In this document: positions 1 through 10,500 of the stretch, in pieces
Position numbering within the stretch: the stretch's first letter is position 1
Layout: each line of letters opens with the position of its first letter
DNA from: Parachlorella kessleri
Lineage: Eukaryota > Chlorophyta > Trebouxiophyceae > Chlorellales > Chlorellaceae
Direction of reading: 5' to 3'
DNA: 64,000 nt
Assembly (NCBI GenBank): GCA_001598975.1
Contig: BBXU01001784.1
Location: 44,557-108,556 of the forward strand
Made by a program: the position numbers and the translations under genes
Notes under the pieces: generated by a model
Seen by the model: only the letters and a program-made list of their open reading frames with translations
The model's database searches: none
What the model was told of the DNA's origin: nothing

Positions 1-783
1 GTGACAAGTTATGCCTGGCAGGAGCGATACATAGTAGCAGCTTGGAGGGCATAGAGTGGTCCATCTCTTGTCAACATTTCTCCTGAAACCAATCTACTGG
101 TGGACATCCCTTTGCGGAGGCTTGGCGCTTGAATTTGTCTTACGCTGCTTTGATGTGAGTGAGCATCCCGTGATACACGTGCTTGCTTTTTGAACACCCA
201 GAATGTGTAGATGCCCCAGCGCTGCTGCTGGGGCAGTGATCTCTGTGCACTTCACGTACTGGTGACAGCATCCATGTTGCAAGGGTAGGTCAACCTGGGC
301 TTGGTGTGGCAGCCTACATCAGTGGGGTGCAGAAGGTAGCCTAACAGAGGGATGCCTTGTTGCTCCGAGCCTACGATGGGACTAGGCACTGCCCCGTCTG
401 CTTTGGCCGCTCGTGCTAAATAAAAAGCATGCCCTGACCGCCTATGATATCCCAGGAGAACCTGATGTGTTTTGCATGTCACCTTGTTTTACATGCTGAC
501 TGGCCGAATGCTTAGCCCCATACACATGTTACCTAGATGTAGACGAGGACTGCAAATACCCAAAACCACTGTCCTGCCAGAAAGTTGTACGGCAGGTGCA
601 TGTCGCACCCAGGAAGCGTCACCTGCTTACGCACACATGCCGGACGGTCCCCAGCGCTTGCAGGAGCGACACTGCTGTCCTAGGAATGAAAGCAACCCCA
701 GGCGCCATCCTCTCACACCACTGCCCCCACAACTCCCGAGCTCTTGGGCACAGACCCAGAATGCCAGCGCGCCTCGTAACCCA
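1..783. other. Left edge, no supported gene
   Basis: Open frames here are short, mostly lack ATG starts and show no recognisable domain. The interval lies downstream of the RNase H1 stop codon, so part of it is probably that gene's 3' UTR. A terminal exon of a gene lying mainly outside the window cannot be excluded. Confidence 0.4.
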
Positions 784-3590
784 CTAAGTAACTGCTGCAC
801 CTTCCTTGCTGCTCTTTCTTCTCCGCTTCCTCCTGTCCCCTCCTCCCTCTGCCAGCTCTGGAGACTGCGCAACCGGCGGCGGCAAATCGCTACTAGGAGC
901 ACCCCCCGCGGCGCCTGCTGCTCCCTGCACAGCTGCACCTCTGGCGGCAGCAGCTGCCACTTGCTCAGCTGCTGTGTCACCTGCTGGTGCCAAAAAGGTG
1001 GCCCTCAGTGACTCTGCTGCAGCCATCTCAGCTGGACACAATGCAGGGGCCCCTGCCTCCTTGGCGGCGGCGGCCTCTGCTGCTGCAGTAGCTCCTGACA
1101 TACTAGACTTTCCAGCCTCGAAAACGCCATCCACTTCTTCCTCTGCCACAGCTTCAGCAGCTGCCCGCTTGCGCATGCCTGCTAGCGTCCAGATGTGGGG
1201 GTTCTTGCCAGACCGGTAGTTGGCTATGGCTTCATTGGACAGCGCATCAGCAACCTTGTTCTGGTCCCTGCAGGGGGGGAGGTGACGCCCTGGTAAGATG
1301 TAAACAAGGCACCGCAACCGGAACACACGACTGCTGGCGAGAGCCGAGGATAGTCCTCCGTGCAAACTGAACAGGGACAGAGCCCTTCCAGGCTGGCAGC
1401 ATTTCTCATGAAGCCCAGGGGCAGACATTATGTCATCAAGAACACACCCAGCAGCCGAACAAGTGGCCTTCCCACACCTTGAGTGTACTGGCTGCGGCCA
1501 GCCACACCTCAGGCCATGGCCCGCCCACCAGGCAACCTCGCGACCTACCTGGGCACTTGGCGAGCTTCGAAGTTTTTGAACTGCCGCGACAGCTCCACGG
1601 CCACCTTGTGGTAGGGCTGCAGGCCTGTATTCTTCACTTGGTATTCACCCAGGACCTGCAGTTGGCGGGGTAAAAGCAACAGTGGAAGATGTACCCTGCG
1701 GAGCGCACCAAAAGGGTGGCATGCGCAGCTGTCAACTGCAGGAATGGCCATGCTGGGTGAAGCAAAAGGGAGAGCATGCAGCTAGGGAACACCCACCGAG
1801 CCCACATTGAAGCCTGATGTGTGGTCTAGCTTACGGAGGATGGTAAACCTCACAGTAATAAACCTATATGTGTTCTATATGACCAGATGGGTGATGTGCG
1901 AGCCAAAGTACGCCACAAATACTTGTAAGGTATGCTTCAACCATGAAACCAGCAGAACTGCATGTATCTAGAGTTGTTACCACACGTCAACTCACCTGCT
2001 TGATGATGAGGGTTGAGTCTCCAAGCACCTTGATATGCGTAAAGCCCAGCTCCAGCGCCGCCTTCACAGCCCACCCAGAGAGGCAACGTGTTAGCACACC
2101 ACAAACCTAAACAGCAGGCTTGAACACATTCAAGCTCCCACTGGGGAGCACGCACCAAGCAAGAGCAGTGTACTGAGTGGGTAACAGTGGTAGTCAACAC
2201 GTGGGGTCCGCTGAGCCTTGCTTCCGTGTCCAACGCAGATATTGGACAGCACTAGTCTACTTCCCTCAGCTATCTTGCTTTGCACCACTTCTGCCACTGG
2301 CCTTACCTGCAGCCCAGCGATCAGCCCCGCATACTCTGCTTGGTTGTTTGTGTGCATGTGGCCCATGTACTGGCATAGGCGCGCCACCTGCACACACAAA
2401 CATACTAGTAGGGCGGAGGCATAGGGAGGCATGCAGGTGCAAAGTCCACCCTGTCCCAGTCTGGACACCACCTGCTTGTCACTGCCAATGTCACGACCAC
2501 TGTCCTTGTCCTTGTCACTGCGACTGTAGCCACAATCTAAGTCGCACCAGCGGCAAGGCACGGGTCTTGCTGCCCTGCCGCTGCGAGCACAGGTTCTGGC
2601 CAGCCACTGTACAGAACCACCCAGAACCACACAGTGCATCAACAGAGCCACTAAGGCCCCACCTCCCAATAGAAGCTGCTCCCACAGTGGGGCCTCAAGC
2701 TCACCTCCGTGTTGGTGGCATCATCGTACAGCACTGCCCCAAAGCCGGCTGGGCCTGGGTTGCGCTTGGAGGCACCATCAAACTCCTACAAGTACATGCA
2801 AAGGGTCACACAGGGAGTGCATGGCAACCAGACAAACACCTACGCTCAAACGCTTCACGCTCCACCAGGCACTGTGTTTCCACTGCCAGACATTTACAGC
2901 CTCGTCAGTGCAAGCTTCTTCTGCAGGGCTGCTACTTTTATGCCTGCCACCACTTGCACAAATGCCAGTTCTTGCATACTTCCTACTCTTGCACGGCGTA
3001 CCATTCGAACTGTCCTCCCCTGGGGCTGTAAGCTGGGTGGCTGCAGCAGCCTAGCCCTCTTGGGTGTATTGGTGCCACCTGTTGCTCTGTGAGGCTGTCA
3101 CAGGCAGACAATGAATAAATAAAAAACAAGTTTGGCAAGGAGGTTGAAACAGGGTACAGTGCTGAACAGGCCAGAGCGCTCCATACCACCGAGCGTCCCC
3201 TCTGTCGCCTTTACGTCTGCCTACTATTGAGCAAGCGAGCCTTTGGCCAGTGGCGCAAGCTCCCACGCGCACCTGCGCAAGACTCTCCTCCCGCTGTGAG
3301 GCAGCACCAGGGGGCTGTGCAGCAGCAAAGGCTGCTCCTTTCCCTGGACTGGTAGTCACCATCACGTTGTTGTTGGCTAAATACTGCACGGCCTCTGCCT
3401 CTGAGGCAAATCCCTTGAAGAGGTTCCCTGGGTAGCTTTTAACCTGGCTGCTACACTCTGCCCAGCTGCGGTAGAGGCCAGGTTGCTTGCCTCTGACCAC
3501 GGCATAGAACTGCTTCCTGCCCATGCTGCTGACCTGCAGGCTGCCTGTGACAGTCAGGCGAGCACCCAATGTGCGTGCCAGGGACAGCAT
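784..3590 (-). CDS. RNASEH1: Ribonuclease H1 with N-terminal hybrid-binding domain
   Basis: Cleaves the RNA strand of RNA:DNA hybrids. Model of seven exons on the minus strand: 3590-3273, 3032-2844, 2785-2705, 2387-2307, 2061-1996, 1655-1549, 1267-784; all phases agree and give 441 aa. Exon 1 encodes a hybrid-binding (viroplasmin-type) domain, FYAVVRGKQPGLYRSW through FKGFASEAEAV. Exon 2 is a linker. Exons 3-7 encode the RNase H fold with all four acidic catalytic residues: FDGAS, NNQAEY, GDST and KVADALSN. The C-terminus is a long Ala-rich extension ending in a basic, NLS-like GDRRKRRRKSSK. Two ATGs fit: 3590, which adds a 22-residue Arg/Leu/Ser-rich leader resembling an organelle presequence, and 3524 immediately before the binding domain. 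Exon 2 boundaries are the least certain part. Confidence 0.9.
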
Positions 3591-3881
3591 GGAGGCATCA
3601 TGTCATTATGCAGGTACCAAGGCTTCGTCAGACAGCCTCCATGTGCTTACAACTCTTCCACCGTACACCAGTGCTCCGGGCGCACGTGTGGAATGATGAA
3701 CTATTGATTAGCTGTATAAGACTACTGTAACCTCTTAATAATGGTAGCCCACTGCACTGCAGCATGGCCCCTTTATGCGCGCTGGCGGGCTCCGTCAGTA
3801 AGTGATCAGACTTGCCAGTAGCCTGAAAGAGTCGGGGTTAAGAATGCTTTACGATCTTGCCTTACTCCTGTAACCTAGCGT
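3591..3881. promoter_or_regulatory. Divergent intergenic region, RNase H1 / GNAT
   Basis: These 291 bases separate the start codons of the minus-strand RNase H1 gene and the plus-strand acetyltransferase gene, so both 5' UTRs and promoters must lie here or overlap the neighbouring transcripts. No convincing TATA box was seen. The regulatory role is inferred from layout only. Confidence 0.4.
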
Positions 3882-5277
3882 ATGAGCTTCAGGGCGCTCC
3901 AGCCTTGGCACCACCCTGCCTTCGCCAAGCGCAGCCTTTGGGCAGCTCACAAACGTTCGGGAGCTTGTTCTGCTTCACCAAGCTCGTATGAGTCAGTTGC
4001 TGACGCCACCACTGTTTGTGCAGCAGAGGTGCAGGTTCATTGTGGCCCCCAGTGGTGCTTTGTCAAGGTAAGCTGCGAAAGCCTGATACTGTCTACTTGA
4101 AGCCATGTTGCTGAGGGTTCCTCTGCGGTGGCCTTGTGACTGTGCGACATTTATATCCAGACGGCTACTCTTCCAGCCCACACTTGATGGTAGTGAGGTT
4201 GGCAGCCACCCATATGTTTTGGCTTTGCTTGCAACCTCCGGAACATGCAGGCAGCACGCTTGCTAGCAGAAGCCTTCGGCGATAGTAACAACTATCAGCC
4301 ATCCCTTCCAGGCCAGCTGCTGTACCAGCTCCGCCTGACAGCGGTGCTACTGTGGCAGGCGCTGCTGCTGCGGGATCGTTTTACAACACTCCTTGTGTCC
4401 AACAGCAGCAGTGCAGCAGCAGCAGCAGACAGTCGCGCAGAGGCTGCTAGCCGAGGCAGTTGCCGAGGGCACAGCCTCCATTCCATGCCGGCGGCAGTGG
4501 TCTGCTTAACACCCAACAGGGGCGCTCAGGCAATACCTAGGCCTTGGCCCTCGGAGCTGCTCACGCTGCGGACCTGCGTCGTGAGCAACATGGCGGTACA
4601 GGCAGCTGTGCGGCGGCGTGGGATTGGCAAGGCTTTGCTGGCCGCCTGCGAGGGCGCAGCGCTGCAGCAGGGTGCCTATGATGTGATCGCCCTGCTGGTG
4701 CATGAGTATAATGAGCCTGCAGTGAGGTGAGATAGTATAGACTTAAATGCGCCTAGCAATCTGCATGGCCCTGCAGTGCGGTCCAGCTGCCTCCTGGCTC
4801 GTAGGTTTGGCACTAGCATTGGCATAGCACAACGCACCCTACAGTGGCCTGAACTGCGCTGCATGTTGCTTGATCTGTCAGTTGTAGACTGACCTTCGTC
4901 AAAGGTTGCACGCCTGACGCGTAGGCGTCGGCACATTCTGCAGCCATGTCATTGGGCGCGAACAAGAAACCCTCTCAGCTTGGCTACCTAGTCACACGTG
5001 CGCTCGCAGGTTATACCAGAGCAGTGGTTACTCAGTTGTGCCTGAGTGGGTCGACCCAGAGTGGCTGGAGCGAGCGGAGAACGGCAAATTGGGGCCAATG
5101 CGGCGCGTGTTAATGGTCAAGCCCCTGAGCTTGTGCGAGAGCAGCAGCAGGAGCAGCAGGGTTACAGGCATGGATAGCACTGCTGGACTTACGGACGCGC
5201 CAGGTGGGGCTGCTACTGCAGCGATTGAAGTGACCGCCAGCAAGGGGGACAACTTCATAGGTGCGTCGGATCCCTAG
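3882..5277 (+). CDS. GNAT-family N-acetyltransferase, probably organelle-targeted
   Basis: Predicted acetyl-CoA-dependent N-acetyltransferase; the acceptor is not evident. Three exons, 3882-4067, 4251-4726 and 5010-5277, join in phase to 309 aa. Exon 1 starts with ATG and encodes a Ser/Ala/Arg-rich leader of about 50 residues with few acidic residues, resembling a chloroplast transit peptide. Exon 2 begins AARLLAEAFGDS, the usual GNAT beta1-alpha1 start, and carries motif A, VRRRGIGKALLAACE, which binds the acetyl-CoA pyrophosphate. Exon 3 supplies motif B, LYQSSGYSVV. The last 55 residues are Ser/Ala-rich and not conserved in kind. An ATG at 4245 also opens the second-exon frame, but the splice to exon 1 is in phase and gives the targeting leader. 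It runs convergently with the first FAS1 gene. Confidence 0.85.
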
Positions 5278-5647
5278 GCGAAGCTTTGCATTTGGTGCTT
5301 CTGCAAAGTTCTAAGTACTTCCAGGGTTCAGTGATAGTTGTTGCACATGCGTGGGCACTTCTCACGCTGCAGCATTGCTTTTAGGGCAAAGTGAGGATAC
5401 CTTCTTGCGGCGTAGTGTTGGGAGTGAGTTAGGTTAGGCAGGGTAAAATGGAGGTTAGGTTGCAGTGTGGGTAGTTTTGACCTGGCTGTGTTTGTGAGAA
5501 CCATTCTTGCCTTTGGAGTGTTACATGCCTCATGACATGGGACAAAAGGGACACTGTAACACTCCCTTACATATGCATCACAGCTCAACTAATTCCCAAC
5601 TTCCTGAAGCTAGGAGAGATCTACATACTGGCTGCAAAAGCTAACAA
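5278..5647. other. Convergent 3' region, GNAT / FAS1-1
   Basis: Gene-free interval between the GNAT stop codon and the FAS1-1 stop codon on the opposite strand. It holds only 3' UTRs and the candidate poly(A) signals annotated at 5555-5571. Confidence 0.6.
5555..5571. terminator. Candidate TGTAA polyadenylation signals of convergent genes
   Basis: TGTAA, the usual green-algal poly(A) signal, occurs on the plus strand at 5555-5559, after GNAT, and on the minus strand at 5567-5571, 77 bases beyond the FAS1-1 stop codon. A further minus-strand copy is at 5521-5525. If both are used, the two 3' UTRs overlap or nearly touch. The pentamer is short and chance occurrence is possible. Confidence 0.4.
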
Positions 5648-6949
5648 CTAGTGCTTGCCATTGATGCCAGAGGGCACGCCAACGATGGCAGGCTCCTTGG
5701 GAGTCAGGTCAGGGATCTGCATTACAGGCAACAAATGGGCACGGTTGAGTGACTCGGTGAAGCACAGGTCCCCCTGGTGTCCACAGGCATGCAGGCAGCA
5801 AGAGTGGACAGATGTTGAGCAGCTCATCTTTACCCAGGGCACATCAAGGTAACAGTTCCCGAGTAAAGTCATGCAGTTAGACAGGCAGCACTCACCAGGA
5901 CTGCGTCGACGACCTGCACCAGGACCTTGCAGGCGGGGATGTCGGGCTTGATGATGGCAGCGGGGGCGCCGCCAGAGGGGATGATGGACACTTCAGTGGT
6001 CTGCTGGTAGGGGTGGAACTCCATGGCCTTGACCTTGTCCACAGTCAGCAAGCTGGCAGTGAAGGTGGCGCCAGTAGCATTAGCTGTCAGCAGGGTGGGC
6101 AGCTTCTGGCCGTCGTACATCTGGGCGGTGGTGTAGACATTAGGGGAGAAGTGGTAGCTCAGCACCTGGAAGGGACCAGTGACACATGCGAGTGTCAGCA
6201 TGCTTGCTAACATTAACGGGGGAGTTATAAAGGTTGTCGTATCTGGCTGCAGCAACAACACAGGCATTGCTTGGTATTTGGTGACAGTGTAACAGCTGCT
6301 GGCGCAAGTCAATAAAGGCGGCTGCTTACCTTGACCAGCAGGTCCTTCTGTGCCAGCAGCTCGTCAGCGGACACACCCAGGGCCTTCAGGAGCTTGGCGA
6401 AGGCGGCATCGGTGGGGGCGAAGAGGGTGCCAGACAGCTCGGGGTCAGCAAGCACGCTGTCCAGGCCGGCAGCCTGCAGCAAAGGGCAATGTGCAGTGTG
6501 AGTTGCAGGGCATATAGCAAGTATCCTGCTGCTCACTGCAGTAGCTGCTAGTTCACGCTTGCTGGCATGCCCTACGCCCAACGCAGTCTGGCTGTAACAG
6601 CTCACAAGCAAGTCACCAGCCTTACCTTGGCAGCAGCCAGCAGGGCGGTGAAGTTGCCGTCTGCTGTGGCAAGCTCTGGCACTGTGAGGCACTGGCGGGG
6701 GCCGCTGACCACGACAGGAGGTGCAGGGGCAGGGGACGGCATGTGGTGCTTCATCAACAGGTCATGGATATCACCAGTAGCGGCAGCTGCACAGTGAAGG
6801 CATTGGGCAAGTGTTAGGCGTCGGCAGACATCAGTTTGTAGCAATAACATGGCCAAGTGTAGTGCTGGGTAGGCACATGCTACATCAGGCTTGGGCTCAC
6901 CATACTGAGAGAGGCCGAGCAGGGCCACCAGGAGCAGGGCGTTCTTCAT
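5648..6949 (-). CDS. Secreted fasciclin (FAS1) domain protein, paralogue 1
   Basis: Predicted secreted cell-wall or adhesion protein with one FAS1 domain, 230 aa. Five exons: 6949-6901, 6786-6626, 6473-6330, 6165-5896, 5716-5648. Exon 1 is a signal peptide (MKNALLLVALLGLSQY). Exon 2 carries a Pro/Ala linker (MPSPAPAPP), resembling an arabinogalactan-protein glycomodule, then the start of FAS1 with an NFT sequon. Exon 3 has the H1-like box GTLFAPTDAAFAKLLK. Exon 4 has LSYHFSP (the YH motif) and the H2-like strand ending VLVQVVDAVL. Exon 5 encodes the tail ending GKH. Two cysteines, in RQCLTV and IPACKV, could pair. The ATG follows a candidate TATA-like box upstream. No GPI signal was seen at the C-terminus. 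Confidence 0.92.
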
Positions 6950-8112
6950 TTTTAGGTTAGGGATGGACGGGTAACTTGCCAAGGCTCTAATAAACAACTC
7001 CAAAAGGGCCGCAGTCTGCACTGCCCAACACAGAGCCGGGCTTTTATGCTGGCGCTCGCGCCTTGTGACGAGGGCGCTCAATACTGGAGACTGCTTTGTG
7101 GGGTCTTTGGGTCCATCCGGTGTAGGCAGGAGTAGTAGGAGGACTTCCTTGGACGAGGCTGCCGCCATGAGACATGACGCAACATTGCCTGCGATGCGCT
7201 CCTACCAGAGTAGTTGCAAGCGTCGTTGCAGTTGCTGAAGGGTCGGGACTCTGAGGGAAAATGGCGGCCAGGATATAATTCAAACACGGATACAAGGCTT
7301 CTCCATCGGAGGGCGGCCCTCTTGCACTAGAAGCCTGTCTGAGACACCTTCATCTTCAAAGGAGGAGCAGTTGGTGAAGTCGGTTGATTGCACGCTGCAC
7401 TCACTCCGGGAAGAAGGGGGCTTCAGGCAAATCCCACCCGGCTAATGCTGGAGTACACGGGTATCAGTCTCCTGCAGCTGGAGCGCTAAGCATAGCTGCG
7501 CCCTGCAACTTGTGTACCCAGTAGCCAGGCCATGAGAAATGCACCTCCTCGTGGAGCTTTTTACTGTGGACTATGGATGGCAGTTGCGCACATGGCTGAG
7601 CATGGCTAGGGACTTGTGGCTGCTGCTGCCCTGGCAAACATAATCGTTCGACACAATACCTGCTTTGCCTGGCAGGCTTGGGAGCTGGTGCGGAACATGC
7701 AAAGTCTGCTGCTGAGCTCAATCCTGGCAGCACTTTACTGTCTCCATCGTGCTCCACGAGCGTGTCATTAGATATTTGGCCACAGCTTCTACATTCTGAC
7801 CGTTAAAGAAGATATAAGCAAGCAGTCAACTGGGAAGAAACACAAAGGAGGAGTCATGAAAGAAAGACACAATTCCTGCAAGTCATGGCAGCAGCAAGTG
7901 AAGGAACACATGGAAAGAAAGCAGTGCGAAGAAGTGTTGCACCCAGGGGAGAGTGGGCAGAGACAAGGGGTTGAGGGCTGCAGCTGCACTGCAGTGCAGG
8001 GCATCATAGAGGCTGGAGGGCTGGGACAGGGGGACGGGGGAGGGTTGCACTGCTGACCAGCTTCACCAGACGGCGATGGAGTGCCTTTGGCTGCGTCATG
8101 CCTGTAAGCTAG
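6950..8112. other. Intergenic region between FAS1-1 and FAS1-2
   Basis: No supported gene. The part next to FAS1-1 is its promoter region and resembles the region upstream of FAS1-3; the far part is the 3' region of FAS1-2. Small open frames here lack domains and splice context. Confidence 0.5.
7041..7162 (-). promoter_or_regulatory. Candidate FAS1-1 core promoter, shared with FAS1-3
   Basis: Read on the minus strand, GGCGCGAGCGCC (7051-7062) is followed by an A-rich box, CATAAAAGCC, about 95 bases before the ATG. Further upstream lie a stretch related to CAATACTGGAGACTG (7078-7092) and one related to CTTCCTTGGACG ending at GCCGCCATG (to about 7170). Equivalent elements in the same order lie upstream of FAS1-3. 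The promoter role is inferred. Confidence 0.35.
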
Positions 8113-9497
8113 TTAATGCTTGCCGTAGATGCCAGAGGGCATGCCGGCAATAGCAGGCTCCTTGGGCGTCAGGTCAGGGATCTGCATCACGGTCAGGTGA
8201 GAAGGTGAGAGCAGGGCTTGAGGGTATGATATCCTGGCTGTTACTTGGTTCCACTGTGGGGGACCCATGGCAGCATAGTTAGGTGATGTGCTCTCAGAGT
8301 AAAGTACTACAAGCAGGTAGGAGGTTGGCAGGACCACACGGCGGTAGGTTGCAACCCTGAAAGTCCTGACAGTTTTTCATTGGAGTGCAACAAAAGGTAG
8401 GACACAATGAAATATGCAGGTCCTGGCATAAACATACAACTCACCAGCACTGCGTCGACGACCTGCACCAGGACCTTGCAGGCGGGGATGTCGGGCTTGA
8501 TGATGGCAGCGGGGGCACCGCCTGAGGGGATGATGGACACCTCAGTGGTTTGCTGGTAGGGGTGGAACTCCATGGCCTTGACCTTGTCCACAGTCAGGAG
8601 GCTGGCAGTGAAGGCAGCGCCAGTGGCATCAGCCGACAGCAGGGTGGGCAGCTTCTGGCCGTCATACATCTGGGCGGTGGTGTACACCGCTGGGGAGAAG
8701 TGGTAGCTCAGCACCTGCGGGTGACATGGCCACGACACACCAATAAGACAAAAATTTGGGGAGAGGGGCCAATATACCCAGCGGATCACATCAGGTGTAG
8801 TCCTGGTACATGCGTTTCAGAGTTACGCAAACTACAAGGTCATAAGAACAACCTCAATAAAGGGTGCTGCAAGTAGCAAAGCTCACCTTGACCAGCAGGT
8901 CCTTCTGTGCCAGCAGCTCGTCAGCGGACACACCCAGAACCTTCAGGAGCTTGGCGAAGGCGGCATCGGTGGGGGCAAAGAGGGTGCCAGACAGCTCGGG
9001 GTCAGCAAGCACGCCGTCCAGGCCAGCAGCCTGCAGCCATGTGGCAAGCTAGAACTGTCTGGAATAGCATAATCTAGGTAGCGGGCTACGTTACCACGCC
9101 ACTATGGTAGTCACATCAAGCAGTCCTGCCAGTAGCTGGCTGCCAGATATGAACGGTAGTACCCCACCCCTCTCCTTACCTTGGCAGCAGCCAGCAGGGC
9201 AGTGAAGTTGCCATCTGCTGTGGCTAGCTCCGGCACTGTGAGGCACTGGCGGGGGCCGCTGACCACCACGGGAGGGGCTGGGGCAGAGGACGGCATGTGC
9301 TGCTTATTCAACAGGTCATGGATGTCGCCAGTAGCAGCAGCTGCAGCACCATCACAGGGCGACTGAAATGACTGACGGTCAAGGTGGCTTGTTCGGCCTG
9401 ATAATCGTGCAAACTTTGCTTCTAAAAAGCATGTCTCAGTATGCTCACCATAGTGAGCCACGCCCAGCATGGCCACCAGCAGAACAGCGCCCTTCAT
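8113..9497 (-). CDS. Secreted fasciclin (FAS1) domain protein, paralogue 2
   Basis: Tandem paralogue of FAS1-1 in the same orientation: 230 aa, five exons with identical lengths and phases (9497-9449, 9340-9180, 9030-8887, 8714-8445, 8181-8113). It has a signal peptide (MKGAVLLVAMLGVAHY), the Pro/Ala linker MPSSAPAPP, the NFT sequon, the FAS1 box TLFAPTDAAFAKLLK, the YHFSP motif and the IPACKV cysteine. It differs from paralogue 1 mainly in the signal peptide and at a few FAS1 positions; for example the acidic segment reads LDGVLADPEL instead of LDSVLADPEL. An in-frame upstream ATG would add MRSAVHN, but the inner ATG gives the same 49-base first exon as the other three genes. Confidence 0.92.
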
Positions 9498-10500
9498 GTT
9501 GTGAACTGCGGACCTCACGAGGTACAGGGTGTGATAAAAAGGCGTCAGGTGGGCACTGCAGAACTGTTACTTGCTGGTAGCCTGTGTAAAGCCATTTTCA
9601 GGCGTCCTTGCGCGCGCCTATGTGACCGCGTGCAAGCGCAGAATGGAGTCAAGCTTGGATGGTGCGCGTCCGGATTCTGGACTCACAATGCCAATGTTGG
9701 CAAATTACATGGAGCCTACGTCTTGTAGGAGGACACGTCACCGTGGTGGCCTTCCAGGGGACCTGCGTGGCCAGTTGGTTCTCACGTCATGAGGCTCTCC
9801 TTGGGTGCCTTTTAAGGTTAAAACACCAAGACTTTGACGGCTTAAGAGCGCATCTGCTCAAGTTTGATACAGAAGACTAGGTGGAGCCTGTCCCATTCCA
9901 CACGTTATGGGTAGAACAGCTGGTGAGCTTCACCATGCAGCATGTGCCGACTTGTGCCGATTTTCAACGCCCGTTCCAAGGTTCCGCACACAACATCAAA
10001 CGCAAAGGCTGCCAAGGCTCTAACCAACACATCTTATTGCAGACAAAGCAGGCACTGCGATGACCTAGCTCCAGTAAGAGCTGGGCCATCTGGCAGTTGA
10101 AGAAGCTGACATGCAGGTGGCCAGCAATATGATAATAAGCTCCTCAGCAGCAGTAGCGGCAGCACTAATAAATCCTGAACCTAGCGATGGTGAAGGTGAC
10201 TGGGAACAAAAGGTCCGCCATTACAGCAACCACAACGCAAGTGCTAACCACTGCCAACTTTGGGTACAGTACAAGGGGCTACCTCCCCAAGCGCCGAGCC
10301 TGCCACGCATGCGTTCAAAGTCAAAGCACACCTTATCTGTTCAAGATCATACACCAGCACCTAGCTAGACCCATGCCACAAGCACAACAAGGAAGGAAGG
10401 TCAGGGTTTCCGTTACTCTCACTTGGATAGACCACTGCAGCGCCGCTGCCGCTCAAGGCAAACATAGCAAGGCACGCGAGTCGCCGCCCTGCCGCCAGGG
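9498..10500. other. Intergenic region between FAS1-2 and GT49-1
   Basis: About 1 kb holding the FAS1-2 promoter side and the 3' region of the first glycosyltransferase gene. Several overlapping open frames occur, but none has a domain, a consistent start or splice support. Confidence 0.5.

Noticed and set aside
472..1011. Plus-strand open frame overlapping the RNase H1 last exon
   Set aside because: It begins with TTG rather than ATG, has no domain, and is opposite a confirmed coding exon.
7464..7757. 97-codon minus-strand open frame between FAS1-1 and FAS1-2
   Set aside because: It has no domain and no matching exon partners; probably chance.
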